Shown one piece after another: positions 49,611-58,665 of a stretch of DNA of 64,000 bases (the first letter of the stretch is position 1; every line of letters starts with the position of its first letter). A program made the translations under genes and the position numbers. The stretch is taken from contig CBFIIQ010000010.1 of assembly GCA_965662685.1 (NCBI GenBank), positions 1 to 64,000 of the forward strand, written 5' to 3'. This DNA is from Eutrophocola sp965662685 (GTDB lineage Bacteria > Pseudomonadota > Gammaproteobacteria > Pseudomonadales > Pseudohongiellaceae). Below the pieces are notes generated by a model, which saw nothing but the letters and a program-made list of their open reading frames with translations, was not told where the DNA came from and searched no databases.

Positions 49611-52520
49611 ATGCATTTTCCTCTCAACGTTTTCAGCAAGAGCGGCCAATCACTCATAGCCATGCTGGCTATTACAATACTTACTGCGTGTTCTGAGTCC
49701 TCAGCACCTCAGTCAGCCAGCGTCTCTGAACCAATGGAAGCAGCTTCTCCAGGTTACTCGCTAATTGAACGCGTTGATGCTGACAGCGGGGAAATAGTCA
49801 TCCCCTATAGCAAATATGAACTGGATAACGGCCTCACAGTTATTATCCATGAAGACATGTCCGATCCTCTGGTACATGTGGACGTGACCTACCATGTAGG
49901 ATCAGCCAGAGAAGAGGCACAACGTTCAGGCTTTGCCCATTTCTTTGAGCACATGATGTTTCAGGGTTCAGAACACGTTGCTGATGAACAGCATATTGGT
50001 ATCGTTACTGAGTCTGGTGGCACCATGAATGGCACCACCAGCTTTGATCGTACCAACTATTTTGAAACTGTCCCCAGCAACCAGCTGGAAACCATGCTCT
50101 GGCTGGAATCCGATCGTATGGGTTATTTCCTTGACGCTGTCACCCAGGAAAAATTCGAAGTACAACGCGATACAGTAAAGAATGAACGTGGCCAGAACTA
50201 TGAGAATTCTCCCTATGGTTTGTGGTCAGAAAAAATGTTTACTGCCATGTTTCCGCCTGAACATCCCTACTCCTGGATGCCAATTGGTTTTATCGAAGAC
50301 CTTGATGCCGCAACTCTGGATGACCTGAAAAAATTCTTCCTGCGCTGGTATGGCCCCAATAATGCCACGCTTACCATTGGCGGCTATGTGGATGTCGAAG
50401 AGGTAATGGATCTGGTGGTGAAATATTTTGCTGAAATCCCACCTGGCCCTCCAGTAGAAAACGATGAAAAACAAGCCGCCACACTGGATGCAGATCGCTA
50501 TATTTCCTATGTAGACAGAAATATCCGCTTCCCCGGACTGTTTATTGCTTATCCAACAATCCCCATGGACCATCCTGATCGCGTTGCCCTGGAGGCGATG
50601 AGTGAAATCATTACCGTGGGTAGAAAATCCTTTTTCTACAAGGAATTTATTCTGACCCAGAAAGCCATACAGGCCAGTGGTTTTAATTACATGCAGGAAC
50701 TGGCCGGCATGCTTATTTTTCTCGTCCTGCCATTTCCCGGCACCCCACTGGCAGATTTTGAAACCGAGATGCGGAACATTATTGAATCCTTTGACGCTGA
50801 TTCCATCAGTGATGATGACATCCAGATTTACAAGGCAACCCAGGAAGCAGGATTAATTAACAGCCTGGCCAGTGTCAGCGGCAAGGTCCGACAACTAGCC
50901 TCCAATGAAACCTTCCTTGGGGATCCTGATCAGATTCAGAAAGAACTGGATGATATTCGCGCCCTGACCAAGGAAGATGTGTTGCGGGTATATAACACCT
51001 ACATCAAGGAAAAGCCTGCCATCTACTTGAGTGTCGTACCTGAAGGAGGCGAAGATATTGTCGCCAAGCCGGATAATTTCACTATTCCTGCACGACTTTC
51101 CCAGATAGAAAGTACTCTTGATAAGCTGGAAGAACGCGACGCACCAGAATCCTTTGATCGCAATATACGCCCCACCCCACCGCCCAATCCTCTGGTTACC
51201 ATGCCGGACTACTGGCGCCAGGACTTGGCCAACGGCATTGAAATGATTGGTACCGCCAATGCAGAAGTACCTCTGGTTAGTCTGCGACTGGATTTTGATG
51301 GTGGACACCTGCTCGAATCAGCCGACAAATACGGTGTTGCCAGTCTGACGGCGCAGATGATGAATGAAGGCACCGGGAATTTCAGTGCCGAGGAATTTGA
51401 AATTGAACTGGATAAACTGGGCAGCCGCATTTCCGTTGGCTCTGGAAGCGACAGTTTTAATATCAGTGTTCAGTCTTTGTTACGTAATATTGATGCGACA
51501 CTTGATTTGCTGGAAGAACGACTGTTTCGCTCTTCATTTACCCAGGCAGATCTCGATCGTCTGCGTCAGCAGCAGATTGAAAGTATTGAGGCAAGTAAGG
51601 AAGAGCCTTCCGGCATTGCCTCTACGGTCTATCCAAAACTCATTTATGGTGAGGATCATGCCTATGCCGTTTCAGCAGCAGGCACCATACCCACCCTGCA
51701 GGGTATTACCCTTGAAGACGTTGAAGCCTTTGCCCGCAAGAACCTGGTGAGCCAGGCCCTTAAAGTCTCCATTGTTGGTGACCTTCCCCAGCAAGACGTT
51801 ATAGCCAAGCTGGATTTTCTGCAGGCATTACCCAATGAAAATGTCAGTCTCAATCAGCAGCCAACGGGCACCAATGTTGATCAGACTACCCTCTACCTGG
51901 TGGACAAACCCGGTGCGGCACAATCGGAAATTCGTATCGGCTATCTGACAGATCTGACTTACGATGCCGCCGGAGACTACTGGGAACGCTCATTGATGAA
52001 CTATATTCTTGGTGGAGCATTTAACAGCCGCATTAATCTTAACCTGCGTGAAGACAAGGGCTATACCTATGGTGCCCGCAGCAGTTTCAGTGGCAGCAAG
52101 ATAGCTGGGCCATTTACCGCTTCTGCCAGCGTGCGCACAGATACAACAGCTGACTCGGTGGTACAGTTTATCAGTGAAATCACCAATTACCGCGACAATG
52201 GCATTGCCGCAGCAGAGCTGCAATTCACCAAGGATGCCATTGGCCAGAGTGAAGCGCGGGATTATGAAACGCCTGGACAAAAAGCCGGCCTGCTGGACCA
52301 GATCATCACCTATGATCTGGAAGCCGATTTCGTCAGGCAGCAGCAAGCCGTTATCTCTGCATTGACAGCAGAACAGGTACAGGAGCTGGCGCGTGAACAT
52401 CTGCCAGTTGAAAAAATGAAAATTCTTGTAGTTGGCGACAAGGCCATGATTGAGGATTCACTACTTGCACTGGGCTATCCTATTGTCGAGCTTGATGAGG
52501 AAGGTAACCCTCTGAACTAG
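49611..52520 (+). CDS. M16 family zinc metallopeptidase lipoprotein
   Basis: 969 residues from ATG 49611 with AAGGAG 6 bases upstream. The frame opens 22 codons earlier without a site. A lipobox (ITILTACS, C27) makes it a lipoprotein. The inverted zinc motif is HFFEH (H110, E113, H114) with the distal Glu near E192 in VKNERGQ. Two M16 half-units follow each other; the second lacks the HxxEH and serves as the closing half, with R-Y-type residues in NLREDKGYTYGARS. Such pitrilysin-like enzymes cut short peptides in the periplasm. A terminator follows the gene. Confidence 0.93.
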   Translation: MHFPLNVFSKSGQSLIAMLAITILTACSESSAPQSASVSEPMEAASPGYSLIERVDADSGEIVIPYSKYELDNGLTVIIHEDMSDPLVHVDVTYHVGSAREEAQRSGFAHFFEHMMFQGSEHVADEQHIGIVTESGGTMNGTTSFDRTNYFETVPSNQLETMLWLESDRMGYFLDAVTQEKFEVQRDTVKNERGQNYENSPYGLWSEKMFTAMFPPEHPYSWMPIGFIEDLDAATLDDLKKFFLRWYGPNNATLTIGGYVDVEEVMDLVVKYFAEIPPGPPVENDEKQAATLDADRYISYVDRNIRFPGLFIAYPTIPMDHPDRVALEAMSEIITVGRKSFFYKEFILTQKAIQASGFNYMQELAGMLIFLVLPFPGTPLADFETEMRNIIESFDADSISDDDIQIYKATQEAGLINSLASVSGKVRQLASNETFLGDPDQIQKELDDIRALTKEDVLRVYNTYIKEKPAIYLSVVPEGGEDIVAKPDNFTIPARLSQIESTLDKLEERDAPESFDRNIRPTPPPNPLVTMPDYWRQDLANGIEMIGTANAEVPLVSLRLDFDGGHLLESADKYGVASLTAQMMNEGTGNFSAEEFEIELDKLGSRISVGSGSDSFNISVQSLLRNIDATLDLLEERLFRSSFTQADLDRLRQQQIESIEASKEEPSGIASTVYPKLIYGEDHAYAVSAAGTIPTLQGITLEDVEAFARKNLVSQALKVSIVGDLPQQDVIAKLDFLQALPNENVSLNQQPTGTNVDQTTLYLVDKPGAAQSEIRIGYLTDLTYDAAGDYWERSLMNYILGGAFNSRINLNLREDKGYTYGARSSFSGSKIAGPFTASASVRTDTTADSVVQFISEITNYRDNGIAAAELQFTKDAIGQSEARDYETPGQKAGLLDQIITYDLEADFVRQQQAVISALTAEQVQELAREHLPVEKMKILVVGDKAMIEDSLLALGYPIVELDEEGNPLN

Positions 52521-52537
52521 GCTGCAGTGAAATCTTT

Positions 52538-52567
52538 TAAAAAGAGTCGCAATGCGGCTCTTTTTTT
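52538..52567 (+). terminator. Rho-independent terminator after the M16 gene
   Basis: AAAAGAGTCGC pairs with GCGGCTCTTTT (one G.T pair) around AAT and is followed by a run of T. Confidence 0.88.
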
Positions 52568-52703
52568 ATGTACTGATTTATGTGCGAGGCTCAAAACTCC
52601 GGGTCATGGACAACGGTGCCACACGCGTTTATTCTGCCAGACTTGAACAGGAATGAAGCCAGAAAAATTTCACCACATTAAACTCAGGAAAACTGCAGAG
52701 AAC

Positions 52704-54827
52704 ATGAACAGTTTCAATGGCTTTAAATGCAGTTACGGGTTTTTGCCTTCCTTACTCCTTAACTGCTCCCTTTTTTTCTTCGCCATAGCTCAGAGCAACG
52801 TTTTCGCTCAGGGTAATGTCACCCATGAACGATTGATGGATGATGATGATGGCAAAAACTGGCTATCCTGGGGACGCACCTACAAGGAACAACGCTTCAG
52901 TCCCTTGCATCAAATCAACGAAAACACGGTAGCCGATCTGGGTCTGGCCTGGTCTTTCGACCTGGAAACCTACCGGGGTGTTGAAGGCACGCCCATTGTC
53001 GTGGACGGTGTTATCTATACTACCAGCGCCTGGACCGTGACCCGCGCGCTGGATGCTAAAAGCGGCGAATTATTATGGGAATACGATCCGCAAACACCAC
53101 GGGCCTGGGGACGCTATGCTTGCTGCGGGCCTGTTAGCCGAGGGCTGGCTGTATGGGAAGGCAAGGTCATTATCGGCACACTGGATGGCAAACTGATAGG
53201 ACTGGATGCGGCTAGCGGAGAAGAAGTCTGGATAGCACAAACTACTGACACAGACTGGCCCTATACCATCACCGGCGCGCCCCGCGTCTTCAATGGCACT
53301 GTTTTGGTCGGTAATGGGGGTGCTGATTTCGGCGTACGCGGTTTTGTCTCGGCCTGGGATGCCCATACCGGCGAGTTCAAATGGCGTTTCTATACCGTTC
53401 CCGGCAACCCGAAAGACGGCTTTGAAAATGAAGCCATGCGGATGGCCGCTGAAACCTGGAATGGCGAATGGTGGACCCTTGGTGGAGGCGGCACTGTATG
53501 GGATTCCATTGTCTATGATCCGGCACTCAACCTGATCTATATTGGCACCGGGAATGGTTCGCCGCTGGCTATTGAATATCGCAGCCCCGGCGGTGGGGAT
53601 AATCTCTTCCTTGCCTCCATTGTTGCTCTGGATCTCACCACTGGCGAGTATGTCTGGCACTACCAGGAAGTCCCTGGCGAAAAATGGGATTACACCGCCA
53701 CCCAACCAATGATACTTGCCGAACTCACTATTCAGGGTGAAGAGCGCAAGGTTATTATGCAGGCTCCAAAAAACGGCTTTTTTTATGTGCTGGACCGCGC
53801 CACCGGAGAGCTAATCTCTGCCCGGGAATTTGTGCCTAATACCTGGGCAAGCCATATCGACATGCTTACTGGGCGTCCGGTGATTAACCCCGAGGCTGAT
53901 TTTGGTACACAAACAGTATTGATTACACCCGGTGCCGGCGGTGGTCACAACTGGGAACCCATGTCATATAGCCCCGATACCGGGCTGGTCTATTTTACCG
54001 CTCAGGAAGACTGGATATCCTATTCCGTAGCCAGGGAATTTACTCCCAGACGCTTTCGCTCCAACCCTGGCTGGGGCTTTGAAAGCAATGCGGAGCGTCG
54101 CGATGAACTGGCAAGGCAATCCGCAGAGCGACGTTCTGCCTGGCTAACAGCATGGGACCCGGTCCGGCAACAGGAAGTCTGGCGTGTAGCCCATTCAAAC
54201 ATTGGCTCCGGTGGCACTCTTGCCACAGCGGGCAATCTGGTAGCCCAGGGCAATATTGATAAGGAGTTTGTCATCTACCGTGCAGATAACGGTGAAAAAC
54301 TCTGGAGTATGGATATCCAGACAGTGGCTTTGGCAGGAGCGGTAAGTTATGAAGTGGACGGTGAACAGTACATCGCGGTAAATGCCGGCTGGGGTGGTGG
54401 CCGCGCTATTGTAGCTCGTGCGACCGGTGAGGACTTCCCGGTTGCGCCTGCTCGCCTGCTGGTGTTTAAACTGGGTGGCACAGCGACCTTACCCGCCATG
54501 GAAACACTATCACTATCACAATCCATGCCACCACAACCTCCCCCACTCAGGGCCAATGAAGAAGTGGTGCAACTGGGTGCGCGCCTGTTCACCGAAACTT
54601 GCGCCCAATGTCATGGTCAGAATGCCATCGGCGGACTCAAGGATTTACGTTATATGAGTATGGAAGCTCACAACAGTTTTATGACTACTGTGCTGGAAGG
54701 CACCCTGGAAGAAAAAGGCATGGCCAGTTTTGCTGATATCCTTAATGAGGAACAGGTCGACGCCATTCATTCCTATATCATCGCCCGGGCCAATGAAAGC
54801 TGGGGAAATGATTTGAATCAGCCATAA
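52704..54827 (+). CDS. PQQ-dependent alcohol dehydrogenase with C-terminal cytochrome c
   Basis: 707 residues if started at ATG 52704, which puts a signal peptide (FLPSLLLNCSLFFFAIAQ) near the end; an ATG at 52653 adds 17 residues. The eight-bladed PQQ propeller shows W-docking motifs and the vicinal Cys pair C140-C141 in RYACCGPV. The catalytic Asp is in GEKWDYTATQPM. Two residues after it is Thr, not Asp, so this is the calcium rather than lanthanide type. A haem site CAQCH (633-637) and a Met ligand in KGMASF end the protein, as in type II quinohaemoproteins. It oxidises alcohols in the periplasm. Confidence 0.94.
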   Translation: MNSFNGFKCSYGFLPSLLLNCSLFFFAIAQSNVFAQGNVTHERLMDDDDGKNWLSWGRTYKEQRFSPLHQINENTVADLGLAWSFDLETYRGVEGTPIVVDGVIYTTSAWTVTRALDAKSGELLWEYDPQTPRAWGRYACCGPVSRGLAVWEGKVIIGTLDGKLIGLDAASGEEVWIAQTTDTDWPYTITGAPRVFNGTVLVGNGGADFGVRGFVSAWDAHTGEFKWRFYTVPGNPKDGFENEAMRMAAETWNGEWWTLGGGGTVWDSIVYDPALNLIYIGTGNGSPLAIEYRSPGGGDNLFLASIVALDLTTGEYVWHYQEVPGEKWDYTATQPMILAELTIQGEERKVIMQAPKNGFFYVLDRATGELISAREFVPNTWASHIDMLTGRPVINPEADFGTQTVLITPGAGGGHNWEPMSYSPDTGLVYFTAQEDWISYSVAREFTPRRFRSNPGWGFESNAERRDELARQSAERRSAWLTAWDPVRQQEVWRVAHSNIGSGGTLATAGNLVAQGNIDKEFVIYRADNGEKLWSMDIQTVALAGAVSYEVDGEQYIAVNAGWGGGRAIVARATGEDFPVAPARLLVFKLGGTATLPAMETLSLSQSMPPQPPPLRANEEVVQLGARLFTETCAQCHGQNAIGGLKDLRYMSMEAHNSFMTTVLEGTLEEKGMASFADILNEEQVDAIHSYIIARANESWGNDLNQP

Positions 54828-54896
54828 TTCTGCAGTGAAGATGATAACTTTTACATTAATATTCATTCCCGAATTTTCAGCAAGATAGAGGTAGCT

Positions 54897-56339
54897 ATGA
54901 CCCACGCTTTTCCCCGGACACCAGATTTTATCGTTCACAATGAGCCGGTTCGCATTGAGTGCGATATATATGATCTTATCGTAGAGGGAGAAATACCCAA
55001 AGAAATTAATGGCGTCTGGTACCGCAGTATTCCTGACCCCCAGTATCCGTCCAAGGAAGGTAATGATGTGTTTATCAGCGGTGATGGCATGGTAGGCGCT
55101 TTCTACTTTGAGAATGGCCACGTGGATTATAAATGTCGCTATGTAATGACGGAACGTTTAAAAAATGATCGCGCCGCACGGCGCTCATTATACGGGGTAT
55201 ACCGTAACCCTTTCACTGACGATCCCGGCGTGCAGGGCAAAGGCCGTGGCGTTGCCAATACCACCCCTATTTATCATGGCGGCAAATTGCTGGCACTCAA
55301 GGAAGACAGCCTGGCCTGGGAGCTGGACCCGATTAGTCTGGAGACACTGGGTGAATTTGATTATGAAGGCAAACTAAAAAGCCAGACCATGAGTGCGCAT
55401 ACACGACTGGATCCAGAAACCGGCGAGTTGTTTGTTTTTGGCTACGAGGCCGCAGGTCTTGCCACAACCGACGTGTCTTACTGGATTGTTGATAAGAAAG
55501 GAAAGCTGAAGAGCGAACAATGGTTCAAGGCACCCTACTGCGCGATGATGCACGATTTTATTATCACCAAGGAACATGTTCTGTTTCCGGTGTTTCCCAC
55601 CGTCTGTGACATGGAGCGACTAAAAGCTGGAGGTTCGCACTGGGCCTGGGACAGTAGCAAGAATTCATTTGTCGGCATCATGCCCCGCTATGGAGACGTG
55701 AGCGAAATGCGCTGGTTTGAAGGGCCGCCTGCCTTTTCCTACCATATGATGAATGCCTACACCGACGGCAATCTGGTACATATGGATCTTTGTGCCGCTG
55801 ACGTGAATGTCTTTCCTTTCGTACAGGAAGCAGCAGGCATTAAGATAAACCCGAGTCAAACCAATGGCAGATTGGCACGCTGGACCTTTGATCTGGCTGG
55901 CGACAGTAATACCTGGATAGAAACTATTCTTGGGCCAGACGGAGAAATGCCTCGGGTTGCTGAAAAGGATTTCATGCAGGACTACGAAATTGCCTATTAC
56001 GCCAACTTCATGATCCAGAATGGGCGCCCTATTATTTCAGGTCCGGTGCATGCAGGGTTTAACACCGCCTCCCGTATCAATATCAAGACCGGTGAAATAA
56101 AAAGTTTCTCTGCTCCTGATATCACCCTGCAGGAACCAGTGCATATCCCATCCGGGCAGCCTGACCACGAGGGCTATCTAATGATTGTCGGTGAAATCTT
56201 CGAAAAGGATCGCGCGGACGTTTATATTTTCGAAGCTGAGAAAATTGATGCGGGCCCCATTGCTACAATCAAGATGCCTCTGCGACTTCGCGATGCAGTA
56301 CATGGAAACTGGGTACCTGCAGAACAATTGAAGCGATAA
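54897..56339 (+). CDS. Carotenoid-oxygenase family dioxygenase
   Basis: 480 residues. The four iron-binding His of the RPE65/CCO family are seen: H168 (SAHTRLD), H219 (MMHDFI), H283 (FSYHMMNAYTDG) and H469 (DAVHGNWV). EDSLAWELDPISLET is a typical strand segment. Family members cleave a double bond of carotenoids, apocarotenoids or stilbenes such as lignostilbene with O2. The substrate cannot be read from the sequence. It starts 69 bases after the PQQ dehydrogenase on the same strand, which hints at a shared catabolic route. Confidence 0.92.
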   Translation: MTHAFPRTPDFIVHNEPVRIECDIYDLIVEGEIPKEINGVWYRSIPDPQYPSKEGNDVFISGDGMVGAFYFENGHVDYKCRYVMTERLKNDRAARRSLYGVYRNPFTDDPGVQGKGRGVANTTPIYHGGKLLALKEDSLAWELDPISLETLGEFDYEGKLKSQTMSAHTRLDPETGELFVFGYEAAGLATTDVSYWIVDKKGKLKSEQWFKAPYCAMMHDFIITKEHVLFPVFPTVCDMERLKAGGSHWAWDSSKNSFVGIMPRYGDVSEMRWFEGPPAFSYHMMNAYTDGNLVHMDLCAADVNVFPFVQEAAGIKINPSQTNGRLARWTFDLAGDSNTWIETILGPDGEMPRVAEKDFMQDYEIAYYANFMIQNGRPIISGPVHAGFNTASRINIKTGEIKSFSAPDITLQEPVHIPSGQPDHEGYLMIVGEIFEKDRADVYIFEAEKIDAGPIATIKMPLRLRDAVHGNWVPAEQLKR

Positions 56340-56375
56340 CTGAAACACCTGCTAGAATAATAGATTGATGGAACA

Positions 56376-56966
56376 ATGATGGATTTGAGTTTGTCGGAGA
56401 ATGCAGGCATCAGTGAATTATCAAACAACATTATAGTCCTGACCGGTCCGGAATCCTGTGGCAAAACTACGTTGGCCTCAGGTCTCGGGGACATGTTAAA
56501 GGCACATGTTGTACCGGAAATATCCCGTCAGTACCTGAATCAAAGGATAAGTCGGGACAGCCAGTTCCATTACAGCGAACCAGATCTGCTCGAAATAGCC
56601 GGTGAACAGCATCGACTGGAGCAACTTGCGCTGGGGAAAAATCCTGATGTACTACTTTGTGATACCGACCTGCTGGTGTTGATCGTCTGGAGTGAAGTCC
56701 GTTTTGGAAAATGCCACCAGTGGATCCTCGATACCTTTACCGCCAATATTATGAGCCACAAACGCCACTATTTGCTTTGTCACTATGATGTGCCCTGGGA
56801 AGCAGATCCTTTGCGCGAAAATCCTGATGACCGTGAAGAATTATTTGCCCTTTATCAGGACAAGCTGGATTTTTACCAGCTTGGCTACAGCATCATCTCC
56901 GGTGATATCGAAGCACGTCTGAATCAGGCCATGACAGTTATCGAGAAAAAAATTACCCGCCATTGA
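56376..56966 (+). CDS. NadR-like P-loop kinase (AAA_28 family)
   Basis: 196 residues. The P-loop is GPESCGKTT (24-32) after a short strand, with VVPEISRQYL and LLCDTDLLVLIVW (Walker B region) as in the kinase half of NadR and its stand-alone relatives. The latter phosphorylate nicotinamide riboside or related nucleosides; this protein lacks NadR's DNA-binding and NMN-adenylyltransferase parts. Kinase substrate is inferred. It follows the carotenoid-oxygenase gene by 36 bases. Confidence 0.8.
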   Translation: MMDLSLSENAGISELSNNIIVLTGPESCGKTTLASGLGDMLKAHVVPEISRQYLNQRISRDSQFHYSEPDLLEIAGEQHRLEQLALGKNPDVLLCDTDLLVLIVWSEVRFGKCHQWILDTFTANIMSHKRHYLLCHYDVPWEADPLRENPDDREELFALYQDKLDFYQLGYSIISGDIEARLNQAMTVIEKKITRH

Positions 56967-56984
56967 AATGCGCGGCACTACGCG

Positions 56985-57054
56985 CAAGTCACAAGTCACA
57001 AGTCACAAGTCACAAGTCACAAGTCACAAGTCACAAGTCACAAGTCACAAGTCA
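56985..57054 (+). repeat. Perfect heptamer tandem array (CAAGTCA)10
   Basis: Ten exact copies of the 7-base unit, followed by a partial CAA. On the other strand the unit reads GTGACTT. No spacers are present, so it is a minisatellite-type array, not CRISPR. It directly abuts the terminator of the minus-strand operon. Confidence 0.97.
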
Positions 57055-57083
57055 CAAAAAAAGGCGACTAAATTAGTCGCCTT
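57054..57083 (-). terminator. Terminator of the macA-macB-OMF operon
   Basis: AAGGCGACTA (57061-57070) and TAGTCGCCTT (57074-57083) are perfect 10-bp arms around AAT. On the minus strand seven T follow. It ends transcripts from the outer-membrane factor gene and may also act against plus-strand reads weakly. Confidence 0.9.
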
Positions 57084-57115
57084 GTCGGATGGCGTCCCTG
57101 CGGTCCTTATCCGAC
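57084..57115. repeat. REP-like palindrome
   Basis: GTCGGAT (57084-57090) and ATCCGAC (57109-57115) are perfect 7-bp inverted ends around an 18-base G+C-rich centre. The ends resemble repetitive extragenic palindromes of enterobacteria (GTCGGAT... type). A single copy is seen here, so this is a resemblance only. Confidence 0.45.
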
Positions 57116-57153
57116 CACCAGAAAACCCTTGAAGCCTGAGAGAATGGTTGCTT

Positions 57154-57188
57154 GCCTCCTGCCTCCTGCCTCTTGTCTCTTGTCTCTT
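57154..57188 (+). repeat. Heptamer tandem array (G[CT]CTC[CT]T)
   Basis: Five 7-base units: GCCTCCT, GCCTCCT, GCCTCTT, GTCTCTT, GTCTCTT. Adjacent units share changes, suggesting local duplication. Confidence 0.85.
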
Positions 57189-57223
57189 TTATATAATCGC
57201 CTGCCGCTTCCCTGCCCCGCCCA

Positions 57224-57251
57224 CCTTTATCCTTTATCTTTTATCCTTTAT
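57224..57251 (+). repeat. Heptamer tandem array (CCTTTAT)4
   Basis: Four units, CCTTTAT, CCTTTAT, CTTTTAT, CCTTTAT. Third 7-bp array within 270 bases, 13 bases before the end of the outer-membrane factor gene. Confidence 0.85.
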
Positions 57252-57264
57252 CCGATTTTTTTAA

Positions 57265-58662
57265 CTATTCCTCCGCCTGCCAACCCCCACCAAGTGCCTG
57301 GAATAAACCGGTTATGGTATTAAGACGCAGAAGTTTATTGTCGAGATAACTGTTGCGGGTTGCAAACAGTGTGTTTTGTGCAACCAGTACTGTCTGGAAA
57401 TCCGCAACTCCTTCCTGGTATCTCACTTCGGCAATCCGGAAAGCTTCTTCTGCAGCTTGCAGGTTTTGTAATGCGACGACTCCCTGGGCTTCCAGTAATT
57501 CAATATTGCTTAATAACACTTCGACTTCATTAAATGCACCAATAACAGCACGGCGATAATTATTCAGACTGTTTTCCATGGTGATTCTGGCCTGATCGAT
57601 ATTTCGAAAACGCTGACCATTATCAAGCAGTGTTTGCACCAGGTTGGCATTTATATTGAGGATGGTATCAGGATCGCTCACCAATTCAGAAAGCGAAGTA
57701 CTGGAGGCGTTAATACCGCCAGTCAGGGAAATTTGCGGAAATAAATCGGTCTTTACGATATCAACACTGGCACGGGCACTGCGCAAATTGGCTTCAGCCT
57801 GAACCAGATCTGGACGTCTGACCAACAACTCAGATGGCAATCCAGGTTTGACCTGAGGAACTTCAATGCTCTGCAGTGTCTGCCCGTCCACTTCAAAATT
57901 CTGCAGGGTTCTTCCCAGCAACAAAGCCAGGGATGAACGGGTTGCCAGGTCATTTTGAATAAAACTGCGCAGGTTATTACGTTCACGATCAAGCGCAATC
58001 TGCTGTTGCAGAGCTTCAATGGGCACGGCAACACCGGCATCCACCCTGGCCTGGGCAATTCGATATATGGCTTCAGCATTTTCCACATTTTGCATGGATG
58101 CCTCGACCTTATCCCGGGTCAGTAGTAACTGAAAATAAGTAGAGGCTGCTGTTCCCAGTGTATTTAGCGCTACATCAGCAACCTGGGCTACACGGAAATC
58201 ATAATCTGCCACAGCCCTGTCGTAAGCTGCTGGTTTGCTGAGAATGTCATTATAGGTAAATGTCGCACCAAGACTAAAAGGCTCATTGGGGCTGGAAGAA
58301 GTTTCTGAACCATCTATTGCTGTTTCATTGTAACTGGCCCCTGTTCCGAGATTTAACAGGGGGGTGGGCAACAGGTTAAAGCCGGCTTCCCTCAGGGCAA
58401 TCTGGGCTGACTCGAGATTGCGACGGTTATTTTCCAGGTCCAGATTATTTTCCTGCACCTGGGCAATAATATTGCTCAGTTCTTCATCATTGAAGGAATT
58501 CCACCAATCGGTTTCCGGCCAACTATCGGCCTCTTCAACCACTGGTCCCTGCCAGTCTTCCGGCACATCAGCATCGGATAAGCGGGGCAACTCGGTCAGC
58601 GTACAGCTGGCCAAAGACACCATGCAGGCGAGGAATAAAAAAGAGCGAAGGCAATACATCAT
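57265..58662 (-). CDS. Outer membrane efflux protein (TolC/NodT family lipoprotein)
   Basis: 465 residues. The lipobox is SLASC (C20). Coiled helices with VQENNLDLENNRRNLESAQIALREAG and later IEALQQQIALDRERNNLRSF and VRRPDLVQAEANLRSARASVDIVKTDLFP are typical of NodT-type outer-membrane factors that form trimeric channels with inner-membrane pumps. It ends the minus-strand operon, 3 bases after macB, so it is the dedicated exit duct of the MacAB system. Confidence 0.93.
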   Translation of the reverse strand: MMYCLRSFLFLACMVSLASCTLTELPRLSDADVPEDWQGPVVEEADSWPETDWWNSFNDEELSNIIAQVQENNLDLENNRRNLESAQIALREAGFNLLPTPLLNLGTGASYNETAIDGSETSSSPNEPFSLGATFTYNDILSKPAAYDRAVADYDFRVAQVADVALNTLGTAASTYFQLLLTRDKVEASMQNVENAEAIYRIAQARVDAGVAVPIEALQQQIALDRERNNLRSFIQNDLATRSSLALLLGRTLQNFEVDGQTLQSIEVPQVKPGLPSELLVRRPDLVQAEANLRSARASVDIVKTDLFPQISLTGGINASSTSLSELVSDPDTILNINANLVQTLLDNGQRFRNIDQARITMENSLNNYRRAVIGAFNEVEVLLSNIELLEAQGVVALQNLQAAEEAFRIAEVRYQEGVADFQTVLVAQNTLFATRNSYLDNKLLRLNTITGLFQALGGGWQAEE

Positions 58663-58665
58663 AAG

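Larger units (their letters stand above)
56967..57264. other. Repeat-dense intergenic region
   Basis: 298 bases between convergent genes hold three separate 7-bp tandem arrays, a minus-strand terminator and a REP-like palindrome, each described separately. No coding frame is supported. Confidence 0.75.

Noticed and set aside
56985..57054. CRISPR array
   Set aside because: The unit is only 7 bp and copies are contiguous with no unique spacers, and no cas genes are present.
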